A stretch of 64,000 nucleotides of DNA from DATBFU01 sp035498405 (GCA_035498405.1 DATKAE010000044.1:1-64000), one strand, 5' to 3'. Numbered from the stretch's first letter, positions 1 to 7,804 are shown. The notes: generated from the letters alone by a model not told the origin. Program-made: numbers and translations.

Positions 1-345
1 ATGCGCCTCCTTGATGTAGAGCGTCAGGAACCGGGCGCGGTCGGCGTACTTGCGCCGAATGGCCTCGACGCGCTCGACCGAGCGCCGGAACGGGGGTCAG
101 GTGAAACTGCCGAAGATCAGGACGAGGGGCTTGCCCCCGACGGAGTCCTTCAAGGACACGGGTGTCGTCCCATCGAGGGCCAGCAGGGAAACGTCGGGAG
201 CCCGGTCGCCGACCTTCAGGTCCCCCTCGCGCCGCTGGTCGTACCGCAGCATGCCGATGACGTTTCGCGGACCGAAGGAAATCAGCCCATAGGCCAGGAC
301 GGCGGCGACCAGCAGCCCGACGGCGATCAGGATCTTCTTCAGCAC
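1..345 (-). CDS. Deiodinase-like thioredoxin-fold selenoprotein, in-frame UGA (3' end beyond window)
   Basis: The gene starts at GTG 345 with AGGA about 9 nt upstream. It has an N-terminal membrane anchor (residues 1-22) and a redoxin-like segment (KVGDRAPDVSLLALDG). At residue 83 there is an in-frame TGA (97-99) inside GSFT-TGA-PPFR. After the TGA the frame stays open to the window edge for 32 codons and reads on with deiodinase-like sequence such as RFLTLYIKEAH. Iodothyronine deiodinases carry selenocysteine exactly in the FGSxT-U-PPF motif, so UGA most likely encodes Sec. A hairpin follows at the right distance for a bacterial SECIS. The gene lies 28 bp after two M24-like genes on the same strand. 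The substrate is unknown: bacterial relatives need not act on iodothyronines. The alternative is a nonsense-mutated Cys homologue, which the hairpin and the intact downstream frame argue against. Confidence 0.85.
70..99 (-). promoter_or_regulatory. Putative bacterial SECIS element with Sec UGA codon
   Basis: The minus strand shows TGA at 99-97 followed by a perfect 6-bp GC stem, GCGCTC/GAGCGC (85-80 and 75-70), closing a GGTC loop. The loop guanines lie about 18-19 nt after the UGA, which is the spacing and loop type of the E. coli fdhF SECIS (apical GGUC beginning about 19 nt after UGA). The SelB binding role is inferred. Confidence 0.75.
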
Positions 346-373
346 TCTCGCGTCCTGAGGATCGGCGGCCCGA

Positions 374-1777
374 TCACAGTTTCACCAGACACCATTCCTC
401 GGACCACGGCAGCCGCGACATCTGGAGCGCCGGCTTTCCTCCCGGCGCAACGCAGAAACCGTCGGACCAGTTGACGCCGAAGCCGTTCTCCGGATCGTAG
501 AGACCCGGCTCGACGGAGAAGATCATTCCGGGCTCGAGCATCGTGTAGTCGCCGAGCGAGAGGTAGGGAGGCTGGTGCCCTTCCATCCCCATCCCGTGCG
601 CCGGCCGGTGGTAGATGTACTTCTGCATCCCCTCTTTGACCTGGTGTTGGAGGATCTGGTAGGCGACCGTCGAGCAGGCGATTCCCTCCTTCGACTGCTC
701 CTTCTGAATCAGGCAGCAGTCGCGCGAGACGGTCCAGACCTTTTTCTGGTGATCGGTCCAGGGCGCGAGCAAGAATGCCCGGTAGAGCTCTCCCCCGCAG
801 CCTCCGATCTCGACTCCTCCGGCGATCTGGAGCGCCTGCCCCTTCTGGATCTTGTTCATGTGAAACTGGTTGGGATGCGGGTAGGCGGTTCCCCGGCCCA
901 CCCGGCATTCGATGTCCATCTCGATTCCGACGGCCGAGTGCGGCGCGCCGTCCCGCTTGATGCCTTCCATCAGAAGCTTCGTGCCGAACTCGGCCGCGGC
1001 CGCGCCGAGCTCGTAGTCGGTCAGGTCCGTCCCCTTCTCGAGCAACAGGTCCCTCGCGAAGGCGTGTGTCTCATCGAAAACCCGGTAGGCGCGGCGCCAG
1101 AGCGCGAGCTCCTCGGGAGTCTTGACCATCCGCATCTTTTCGCAGGTGTCCGCAACCGAGTCGAAGGTCGTCTCCTTGAGGAACACCTTGCCGACCGTCT
1201 TCGACTGGCCGCGCGAGAGCTCCCAGTCGGTCGCGATTCGCTTTCCGTCGAGTCCCCGCTTCTTCAAACCCTTGAGCGTCCATTCGAAGAGGTCGACTGT
1301 GGCGCCCTGTTGGACCCTGCCCTGGACCGGGTTTGCGCCCTCGGCGTGGAGGAAGTCGAAGTAGGACTCCGCCTCCGTCGCCCACCAGCTGGCAACGAGG
1401 TCGCGATCGAGCGCCGGATGGAACCAGATCGTCGCCAGCCGGTCGGCCGGCAGGAAGACGCGGAAGGGCCGCTCGGTCGAGGTGAAGAACAGGCCGGTGA
1501 AGTAGATGATGTTCTGCTGGTTGGAGAGCAGGATGCCGGCGTAGCCGTCTTCCTGAAGCTTCGCCTGCAGCACTTTCAGGCGTCCCTGGCTCCACTCGAG
1601 CGGCAAGCGGTCGTAGGTCGCGGGCTTCAACCCGTCGTCTTCTTTCAGAAAGAGCGCGGCGGATCGGGAAGCCCGGCCGGCCGGGGCCGAAGAGGCGGCG
1701 ACGGACCGAACGGCGGCGAGCGAGCCGACCGCAGCGGCCCCGGACGTCGAGAGCCAGCGGCGCCGGTTCCAGGTCAT
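374..1777 (-). CDS. Tat-exported M24 (pita-bread) family protein, atypical metal site
   Basis: 467 residues. It starts at ATG 1777 with GGAGGT just upstream. The N-terminus has a twin-arginine motif (NRRRWLS, residues 4-10) and an Ala-rich signal, so periplasmic export is expected. The N-terminal half resembles a creatinase_N domain and the C-terminal half is an M24 pita-bread fold, with HGMGMEGH at about 394-401 and SVEPG at about 421-425. Several usual dimetal ligands are absent: the first Asp position reads LQIAGG (about 316-321), the second reads GGELYRAF (about 328-335), and the final RxED position reads VNWSD (about 435-439). It may be a metal-independent creatinase-like enzyme or a non-catalytic homologue rather than a true Xaa-Pro peptidase. 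It is a tandem paralogue of the next upstream gene. Confidence 0.88.
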   Translation of the reverse strand: MTWNRRRWLSTSGAAAVGSLAAVRSVAASSAPAGRASRSAALFLKEDDGLKPATYDRLPLEWSQGRLKVLQAKLQEDGYAGILLSNQQNIIYFTGLFFTSTERPFRVFLPADRLATIWFHPALDRDLVASWWATEAESYFDFLHAEGANPVQGRVQQGATVDLFEWTLKGLKKRGLDGKRIATDWELSRGQSKTVGKVFLKETTFDSVADTCEKMRMVKTPEELALWRRAYRVFDETHAFARDLLLEKGTDLTDYELGAAAAEFGTKLLMEGIKRDGAPHSAVGIEMDIECRVGRGTAYPHPNQFHMNKIQKGQALQIAGGVEIGGCGGELYRAFLLAPWTDHQKKVWTVSRDCCLIQKEQSKEGIACSTVAYQILQHQVKEGMQKYIYHRPAHGMGMEGHQPPYLSLGDYTMLEPGMIFSVEPGLYDPENGFGVNWSDGFCVAPGGKPALQMSRLPWSEEWCLVKL

Positions 1778-1829
1778 CGAGTACCTCCTTCCGAGATGGC
1801 GCCAAATCGTACCAGCGAAACGCCGCCAC

Positions 1830-3230
1830 CTACAGCTTCACCAGACACCACTCCTCCGTCCACGGCACGCGCGACATCTGAAGCGAGGGTTTCCCGCCCG
1901 ACCGGACGCAGAAGCCGTCAGAGAAGTTGACGCCGAATCCATCCTCGGGATCGAAGAGGCCTGGCTCGACCGAGAAGATCATCCCCGGCTCGAGCATCGT
2001 GTAGTCACCGAGCGCCAGATACGGCGGCTGGTGGCCCTCCATGCCCATCCCGTGCGCCGGCCGGTGGTAGATGTAGTTCTGCATGCCGTCCTTCACCTGC
2101 CGCTGGTGAATCTGGTAGGCAACCGTCGAGCAGGCGACACCCTCCCGGGAGAGGTCCTTCTGCATCAGGCAGCAGTCGCGCACGCACGTCCAGACCTTCT
2201 TCTGTCGATCCGTCCAGGGCGCCAGGAGAAACGCCCGGTAGAGCTCCCCGCCGCATCCGCCGATCGCGACTCCCCCCGCTATCTGGAGCGCCTGACCCTT
2301 GCGAACCTTGTTGTGATGAAACTGGTTGGGGTGAGGGTAGGCGGTGCCGGGACCGACCCGGCAGGAGACCTCCATTTCGAGACCCACGGCCGAGTGGGGC
2401 TTCCCGTCGCGCTTGATGCTCTCCAGAAGAAGATTCGTTCCGTACTCCGTGGCGGCCATGCCGAGCTGGAAATCCGTCAGGTCCGTCCCCTTCTCGAGCA
2501 GCAGGTCGCGGGCGAAGGCGTGCGTCTGGTCGAAGATCAGGTAGGCGCGGCGCCAGAGTGCCAGCTCCTCGGGAGTCTTGACCATCCGCATCTTCTCGCA
2601 GCGGTCGGCGACAGAGACGAAGGGCGTCTCCTTGAGAAAGACTCTTGCGGCCGCTGCCTTCTGAGCGCTCGAGAGCTCCCAGTCGGTCGCGATCCGTTTT
2701 CCGTCCAGACCCCGTTTCTTCAAGCCCTTGAGCATCCACTCGAAGAGATCGACCGTCGCGCCCTGCTGGACCCTGCCCTCGTTGGGAAAGCCCCCCTCCG
2801 CGTGGCGGTAGTCGAAGTAGTAGTCCGTTTCCGTGGCCCACCAGCTTTTGACGAGGTCGCGGTCCAAGGCGGGATAGAACCAGATCGTCGCCAGCCGGTC
2901 GGCGGGCAAGTAGACGTGAAAGGGGCGCTCGGTCGTCGTGAAGAAGAGGCCGGTGAAGTAGATGATGTTCCACCGGTCGGAGAGAACGATTCCCGCATAG
3001 CCGTCCTCGGCGAGCTTGGACTGCAGAAGCTTCACCCGCCCCTGGTGCCACTCGAGCGGCAAGCGGTCGTAGGTGGCCGGCTTCAAGCCGTCGTCCTCGC
3101 TCAGGAGAAGCGCACCGGAGCGCGAGGCAGGGGTCGCCGAGGCCGGATGGGCCCGGGATCGCGCGGCAGCGAGCGAGCCGATTGCGGCGGCTCCGGACGT
3201 CGAGAGCCAGCGGCGCCGGTCGAGGGTCAT
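1830..3230 (-). CDS. Tat-exported M24 (pita-bread) family protein, tandem paralogue
   Basis: 467 residues, the same length as the downstream paralogue. ATG 3230 is chosen because GAGGAGGTG precedes it and it places the Tat motif (DRRRWLS) at the N-terminus; an in-frame ATG 27 codons upstream exists but has no such support. It shares with its neighbour the sequence around HGMGMEGH and SVEPG and the same substitutions at metal-ligand positions (LQIAGG, GGELYRAF, VNFSD). The two genes are 52 bp apart and look like a recent duplication that has diverged in the signal region and in scattered residues. Both precede the deiodinase-like gene on the same strand, suggesting one transcript. Confidence 0.88.
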   Translation of the reverse strand: MTLDRRRWLSTSGAAAIGSLAAARSRAHPASATPASRSGALLLSEDDGLKPATYDRLPLEWHQGRVKLLQSKLAEDGYAGIVLSDRWNIIYFTGLFFTTTERPFHVYLPADRLATIWFYPALDRDLVKSWWATETDYYFDYRHAEGGFPNEGRVQQGATVDLFEWMLKGLKKRGLDGKRIATDWELSSAQKAAAARVFLKETPFVSVADRCEKMRMVKTPEELALWRRAYLIFDQTHAFARDLLLEKGTDLTDFQLGMAATEYGTNLLLESIKRDGKPHSAVGLEMEVSCRVGPGTAYPHPNQFHHNKVRKGQALQIAGGVAIGGCGGELYRAFLLAPWTDRQKKVWTCVRDCCLMQKDLSREGVACSTVAYQIHQRQVKDGMQNYIYHRPAHGMGMEGHQPPYLALGDYTMLEPGMIFSVEPGLFDPEDGFGVNFSDGFCVRSGGKPSLQMSRVPWTEEWCLVKL

Positions 3231-3305
3231 GAGCGCACCTCCTCGGACGATTTTGGGCGGATCGTATCCCGGGGGTCCCTGCGCGGGGATGCGGCCGAGC
3301 TCTCC

Positions 3306-3477
3306 CATCATCCTGAGCGCAGCGAAGGATCTACTGACTTAGGCTCCCAGGTCATCAGGTGCCGGCAAGACCGATCGGATGAGGACTCCCAAACAAAAGG
3401 GAGTAGCTCCCTCGTTTCGCTCGGGATGACAGGCGACTGCTGCTGTTCCTCGCCCCACTGGGCTCGGAATGACGGGC
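3306..3477. repeat. HPERSEG-type dispersed repeats, three units
   Basis: The gap between the M24 gene and the DUF885 gene (3231-3478) contains three copies of the CATCCTGAGCGCAGCGAAGG-type repeat that is widespread in bacterial and metagenomic contigs. Unit 1 is at 3306-3333 (plus), unit 2 at about 3399-3431 (minus, TGTCATCCCGAGCG...), and unit 3 at about 3453-3477 (minus, degenerate). Translated, the family gives the familiar HPERSEG/HPERNEG peptide. No gene is seen in this gap. Confidence 0.7.
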
Positions 3478-3478
3478 G

Positions 3479-5185
3479 TCAGGGATGCTTCCCGAGCAAT
3501 TTCTCTCGATACTTCGCCACCGGCACGGCGCCGTCGGCGAGCATCGAGTCCATGAACTCCTTCAACCGGAACTTGTCTCCCTGCGCCGCCTTGACCGCGT
3601 CGTAAAGGGCGCGGATCTGTGTATACCCGAGGAAGTAGGTCGGAATCTGCGTCGGTGTGGTGATCGAGCGTGTCCACATGTTCGAGGCAAACTGCGCGTC
3701 CTGGAGCGCCTCGTCCCGGACAAAGGCAATCACTTCCTCGCGCTTCATGTCCTTGGTGTGGACGCTCACGTCGACGACCGCGCGGGCGATGTTCTCCATC
3801 TGTTTCTTCAAGTGCGCAAGGCGGTCGAGCGGTCCTCCCCAGCCTTGATCGAGCATGAGGCGCTCGGAGAAGGTCCCCCACCCCTCGACGTACACGTCGT
3901 CGGGAAAGAGGGCCCGTACCTTGTGCGGCTGGTGCGCGGCGACCTTGAGCTGCAGGTAGTGGCCGGGCAGGATCTCGTGGGGCGTGATCATCACGTTGAA
4001 GTGGTGGTTGAAATCCCGAAAGAAGCCGTCGCGCTCCTCCGGTGTGGCCGAGTCGGGGGGTGTGGGCAGGAACCAGAGCGTCTTCGCGTCGGGCGAGTAG
4101 GGTCCGGCGGGATAGACGCCGCCCACACTCTGGCCGACGAAGTAGCCGGGAGAGCGGTCGGTGTAGAGGGTCAGCGGGTCGGGAAGTGTCACGACCTCGT
4201 GCGCGTGCAGGTAGGCGTTCAGATCCGAAACCTGCTTGCGGTAGTCCGCGACGAACTCCTCGACGGTCTTGGCCCGGTCGGCGGAGACGCGGGCGAAGAG
4301 CCGGACCAGGACCTCGCGGTCGGAGGCCGGTGGCTCGGTGCCGGGAAAGATCTCCTTCCAGACGGACCGGCCGTAGGCCGCGGCCTCCTTCTTCTTCTCC
4401 GCGAGGGCCGCCGTCGCGCGAGAAAGCACCGCGTTCGGGTCGGTCTCGCCCGTCGCGATGCGAAGAGCCTCGGCGTAATGCGAGCCCAGGCGCGGCGACC
4501 CGGTCGCGCGCGGCGTCAGGCCGTCGAGATAGCTCGCCAGACCGTCCAGCGCCGCCGCGGCCGCCAGAGCCTCTCTTGTCGCTGCGTCCCTCTCCTCGCC
4601 CTCGAAGAGGCTCGGAAAGCCCTGCCGGTAAAACTGGGCCGATGCGCGCGCCTGCCCCGCGGCGATGAGCGCGAAGTCGGGCGCGATCTGCGAGGGCGGC
4701 GAAGCCGAAAGGGCGCTCTGCGCCTGACGGCAGAGCCGCGGAAGCTGCCCGACGCGCGCCCGGGCAGCCGCCAGGCGCTCGGTAAGCGGCCGGTCGTCGC
4801 GCACGAGCAGGAAGACCGTCGCGTTGCCCGCGATGTTCGTCCAGAAAAGCGGGTCGCGCGAGGCGCGCGCGAGCGTTGAAAGCTCGAGCAGCTCCCACTC
4901 GATTCGCGATTTCAGGAGATCGGCGTCCAGCCGGTCGTCCTGCGAAGCGCCGGACGGACGCGCCGAGAGCTTCGCCAGCGTTTCCCGGTTGAACTCCACC
5001 CAGCCCCGAAGGCGCTCGGGCGTCAAGTCCTCGAGCTCGCGGTCGCGGTCGTGCTGGCCCGCCTCGGTCGCACGGCTCGGGAAGGTCTCGAAGTATTTCT
5101 CGATGTAACTGGTGACCACATCGGAAGTCGCGGGCGCCGGAGCGCCCGCCCCGAGGGCAGCGGAGAGAAGCAGAAGGTGCAGCAT
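3479..5185 (-). CDS. Exported DUF885 family metallopeptidase-like protein
   Basis: 568 residues from ATG 5185, chosen because it begins a clear signal peptide (MLHLLLLSAALGAGAPAPA). The frame is open 40 codons further up, but that part is basic and unlike a gene start. The DUF885 signature is present near the C-terminal third: PHEILPGHYLQL (HExxPGH zinc-type motif), followed by VYVEGWGTFSERL with the EGW glutamate. The family contains secreted or periplasmic zinc-peptidase-like proteins of mostly unknown specificity, and peptide hydrolysis is inferred. It is divergent from the response regulator gene 62 bp away and is separated from the M24 genes by repeats. Confidence 0.88.
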   Translation of the reverse strand: MLHLLLLSAALGAGAPAPATSDVVTSYIEKYFETFPSRATEAGQHDRDRELEDLTPERLRGWVEFNRETLAKLSARPSGASQDDRLDADLLKSRIEWELLELSTLARASRDPLFWTNIAGNATVFLLVRDDRPLTERLAAARARVGQLPRLCRQAQSALSASPPSQIAPDFALIAAGQARASAQFYRQGFPSLFEGEERDAATREALAAAAALDGLASYLDGLTPRATGSPRLGSHYAEALRIATGETDPNAVLSRATAALAEKKKEAAAYGRSVWKEIFPGTEPPASDREVLVRLFARVSADRAKTVEEFVADYRKQVSDLNAYLHAHEVVTLPDPLTLYTDRSPGYFVGQSVGGVYPAGPYSPDAKTLWFLPTPPDSATPEERDGFFRDFNHHFNVMITPHEILPGHYLQLKVAAHQPHKVRALFPDDVYVEGWGTFSERLMLDQGWGGPLDRLAHLKKQMENIARAVVDVSVHTKDMKREEVIAFVRDEALQDAQFASNMWTRSITTPTQIPTYFLGYTQIRALYDAVKAAQGDKFRLKEFMDSMLADGAVPVAKYREKLLGKHP

Positions 5186-5247
5186 GACGCGGATCCTATC
5201 GGAGGCTCGACGCAAAGCTAAGATGTTCCCGTGAGCTTTGACCTTCA

Positions 5248-5913
5248 ATGAGGGCCCTCGTCCTCGAGGACGACGCCCGCCTGCGCTCGCTCGTCGTCCG
5301 GACACTGACGCGCTCGGGCCTTGCCTGCGACGAGGCCGCCAGGATCGAGGAGGCCGAGGAACTGCTCGAGCTCCACGCCTACGACCTCCTGGTGCTCGAC
5401 CGGAGACTCCCGGACGGGGAGGGGCTCGATGTCTGCCGGCGAGCCCGAAAGAAGGGGTTCACCCAGTCGATCCTCATGTTGACCGCCCTCGACGATGCGG
5501 AATCGACCGTCGAGGGCCTCTCCGAGGGTGCCGACGATTACCTGGGCAAGCCTTTCGACCTCGAGGTCCTGGCCGCCCGCGCGAAGGCCCTCCTGCGCCG
5601 CAACGACCGGCGGCCCACGGCCGAACTCACGAGCGGGGACCTGAGGCTCGATCCCGGCAAGCGCGCGGCCTGGAAGAGAGGCGAGGCGCTCGTGCTCACC
5701 GCGCGGGAGTACGCGATCCTGGAGGCCCTGATGCGCAAGCCCAACGCCGTCATCACGCGCGAGGAGATCCTCGAGCAGGCCTGGGGCGAGCGCGAGGAGC
5801 CGATGTCAAACACCGTCGACGTCCTCGTCGCGCGCCTGCGCAAGAAGATCGACACGCCGAAGAGACCCTCCCGAATCGAGACCGTGCGCGGAATGGGGTA
5901 TCGGCTCGTTTAG
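5248..5913 (+). CDS. OmpR/PhoB-family response regulator
   Basis: 221 residues. The receiver domain (1-115) has the acidic pair EDD at 7-9, the phosphoacceptor Asp51 in VLDRRLPDG, a Thr near 79, and the conserved Lys in LGKPFD near 101. The winged-helix output domain spans about 125-221 and ends in the typical RGMGYRLV. The cognate kinase is probably the histidine kinase at 7805-9277, in the same orientation. The two would normally be adjacent but are split here by an inserted RAYT/repeat region that begins just after this stop codon. If one promoter drove the pair, the insertion may have uncoupled the kinase. Confidence 0.95.
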   Translation: MRALVLEDDARLRSLVVRTLTRSGLACDEAARIEEAEELLELHAYDLLVLDRRLPDGEGLDVCRRARKKGFTQSILMLTALDDAESTVEGLSEGADDYLGKPFDLEVLAARAKALLRRNDRRPTAELTSGDLRLDPGKRAAWKRGEALVLTAREYAILEALMRKPNAVITREEILEQAWGEREEPMSNTVDVLVARLRKKIDTPKRPSRIETVRGMGYRLV

Positions 5914-5959
5914 AAGTCCCCTCTCCCGGCGGGAAAGTAGGGGCCGGGAGTAGGGGCCG

Positions 5960-6021
5960 GGTAGGGGCCGGGGGTCAACGCTGAATTCCTGGTAGGGGCC
6001 GGGGGTCAACGCTGAATTCCT
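5960..6021. repeat. Perfect 31-bp tandem duplication of RAYT left-end repeat
   Basis: Two identical 31-bp units occupy 5960-5990 and 5991-6021. Each holds GGTAGGGGCCGG followed by GGGTCAACGCTGAATTCCT. Further partial TAGGGGCCGGG units lie at about 5938 and 5951. The GGGTCAACGCTGA part is the left-end signal of the RAYT element at 6703. Confidence 0.85.
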
Positions 6022-6140
6022 GCGTGAATCGCCCTTCGGATCCATGGGCCCAACCCGAGCTGACTCAGAACGACTCGCCCCGCGCCTCATCGATTCCCTG
6101 CAAGCACACCTAGCGAGCGCAGCGATTCAGCGTTGACCCC
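5991..6140 (+). mobile_element. Internally deleted, MITE-like derivative of the RAYT element
   Basis: The left end (GGGTCAACGCTGAATTCCTG and the next 25 bp) matches 6703-6750 of the full element. The right end (about 6055-6140) matches the last 30 or so codons and the terminus of the RAYT gene at 7650-7737. The relic still encodes RLIDSLQAHLASAAIQR-stop, against RLVDSLQARLASAAIQR in the intact gene, and a 1-base deletion near 6082 breaks the frame. Everything between is missing, as in a non-autonomous derivative that could be moved in trans. Confidence 0.75.
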
Positions 6141-6639
6141 GCTTAGCGCTGCCTCTTAGCGCTGCGCTGCCCAGTAGCGACAGCGCTGACCGCAGCCTGC
6201 CACACGCCCACGATCTAACTGGAACCTCATTGACGTAGGTGATCAGCACTCTTTCGCCAATCTCTAGCGGTTCCGTCCCGACGGGAGGATGGCCTGCCTC
6301 GAGGAGCTGCAAGACGACCTTGTCGTCGGCTGTCGCTGGCATACCGAACTCGACCTTTAACCTCAGCAAGGGGTTTCCTACTGATCCAAGATGGCCCCCA
6401 GTCCCTCTGGTCTGCGTTCCCGTCTCAATGTCGTCCACGACGCCGATCAGAAACCCCACAGATCGGCAGCTCCGATATCCAACCGACAAAGCGCTCGCTT
6501 CTGGGCACGGCGTCAGACCAGATTGACTCTCGACTTCCGTCTTCCCAACAGTCACGCATCCGAGCAGGCCACAGCTCAGAAGGAGGAGAGCACTCATCCA
6601 CACTGTCGCTTCCTTCTTTGTACCCCTCCGAGGACTCAT
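6127..6639 (-). CDS. Putative lipoprotein, C-terminus running into repeat
   Basis: 170 residues from ATG 6639, preceded by a strong GGAGGAAAGGAAG ribosome-binding site. A hydrophobic N-terminus ends in a lipobox (CGLLGC, Cys about 28), so membrane anchoring is likely. No known family was recognised. The body has several beta-rich stretches (e.g. LRLKVEFGMP, ERVLITYVNEVPV). The last roughly 18 residues (LGSAALRGSAKRGQR) are encoded by the RAYT-type repeat, and the stop codon is the TGA inside GGGTCAACGCTGA, so the native C-terminus was probably replaced. Base composition is visibly less GC-rich than the neighbours, consistent with acquired DNA. Confidence 0.6.
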   Translation of the reverse strand: MSPRRGTKKEATVWMSALLLLSCGLLGCVTVGKTEVESQSGLTPCPEASALSVGYRSCRSVGFLIGVVDDIETGTQTRGTGGHLGSVGNPLLRLKVEFGMPATADDKVVLQLLEAGHPPVGTEPLEIGERVLITYVNEVPVRSWACGRLRSALSLLGSAALRGSAKRGQR

Positions 6640-6702
6640 TCTTCCTTTCCTCCGGGAAGCCCCGGGCAGAAACCTGGCTGCGAGGGGTCTGGCGAGGGGT
6701 CT

Positions 6703-7786
6703 GGGGTCAACGCTGAATCCCTGCGCGGAATCGCCCCTCGGATCGATGGCTGTCTCGCCCTCGTCGCGACAAGTAGATAGACAGGGAAGGCAGGGAGCCG
6801 CCAGGAATGTCGCGACCTTTGCGCATTGAGTATCCGGGGGCGTTCTACCACGTCACAGCGCGGGGCAACGAGCGGCGAGCGATCTTTCGGGATGATGCGG
6901 ACCGCGAGAGATACCTGAAGTGCGTCGCGCGCTGCCGTGATCGCTTCGCATTTCGACTCCACGCATACTGCCTGATGACCAATCACCTGCATCTGGCGAT
7001 CGAAGCCTCGGAAGTCCCGCTCTCTCGGATCATGCTTACGTTGCACGGCTCCTACTCCCAGGCGTTCAACCGGCGCCACCGGCGAGTGGGGCATCTCTTC
7101 CAGGGACGTTACAAGGCGTTCCTGGTCCAGAAGGACCGGTACCTCCTCGCCCTGGTCCGGTACATCCACGAGAACCCGGTGAAGGCAAGGATCGTCAAGA
7201 AGCCAGAGGATTTCCGCTGGTCGAGCGATCGAGCTTACCGGAGGCCGTCGCGGCCCGAATGGTTGGAGACCGACTTTGTTCTTTCGCTGCTCGCCGATCG
7301 GCGTCGACCAGCGGTGAGAAGGTACATCGCACTGATGGCCAGACGCGGCCCCAGCGACTACGACGAGGTCCCAACCTTCGGCGGCGTGATTCGAGGCGAC
7401 GAGGATTTCGCCGTTCGTATCGGTGCGACCGCGGACCCAGAAGTGATCGTCCGATCCTTGACCCCGGAGCGCGTGGCCCGGCTGGCGGCCAACGCACTCG
7501 GAGTCTCCGTCGACCAGCCCTCCGACTGGCGCCTGAGGGCGATCACGGGGTATGTCGGCAGGCAACGAGGCCGGATTCCGCTGACGAAGACCGCCTCCTT
7601 CTTCGGCAAGCACGGAACCACGCTCGTGCGCGACGTTCGACGCCTCGAAGCCGAGCTTCCGCTGAACGACTCCACCCGCCGGCTCGTCGATTCCCTCCAA
7701 GCACGCCTCGCCAGCGCAGCTATTCAGCGTTGACCCCGCTTGCCGCCCACTTGCCGCCGCTAGCGCAGCAATTCAGCGTTGACCCC
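6703..7786 (+). mobile_element. RAYT element: TnpA_REP gene with inverted terminal repeats
   Basis: The left end GGGGTCAACGCTGAAT (6703-6718) is the inverse of the right ends ATTCAGCGTTGACCCC at 7722-7737 and 7771-7786. The core TCAACGCTGA is itself a near-palindrome. The intact tyrosine transposase gene lies between. A duplicated GCGAGGGGTCTG flanks the left end (about 6680-6703). The element lies between a response regulator and its presumed histidine kinase. Confidence 0.8.
6807..7733 (+). CDS. REP-associated tyrosine transposase (RAYT, Y1_Tnp family)
   Basis: 308 residues. The Y1 transposase domain (about 1-125) has the HUH pair His60/His62 in MTNHLHL, a candidate catalytic Tyr83 in HGSYSQAFN, and the conserved YIHENPVKA segment at 119-127. 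The extra C-terminal part (about 200-305) resembles the DnaA-like helix-turn-helix often fused to these enzymes. The stop codon is the TGA inside the right-end repeat (ATTCAGCGTTGA). RAYTs are single-strand transposases that process REP-type palindromes and are usually immobile themselves. The inverted GGGGTCAACGCTGA ends here are its likely substrate. Confidence 0.92.
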   Translation: MSRPLRIEYPGAFYHVTARGNERRAIFRDDADRERYLKCVARCRDRFAFRLHAYCLMTNHLHLAIEASEVPLSRIMLTLHGSYSQAFNRRHRRVGHLFQGRYKAFLVQKDRYLLALVRYIHENPVKARIVKKPEDFRWSSDRAYRRPSRPEWLETDFVLSLLADRRRPAVRRYIALMARRGPSDYDEVPTFGGVIRGDEDFAVRIGATADPEVIVRSLTPERVARLAANALGVSVDQPSDWRLRAITGYVGRQRGRIPLTKTASFFGKHGTTLVRDVRRLEAELPLNDSTRRLVDSLQARLASAAIQR

Positions 7787-7804
7787 GCTTGGCATAATTA
7801 GCCG

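Noticed and set aside
97..345. A complete 82-residue protein ending at the TGA
   Set aside because: The downstream frame continues deiodinase-like sequence and a SECIS-like hairpin follows, so the TGA is better read as selenocysteine.
1830..3311. Longer start for the upstream M24 gene at 3311
   Set aside because: ATG 3230 has a perfect GGAGGTG and gives the Tat signal at the N-terminus and a length equal to the paralogue.
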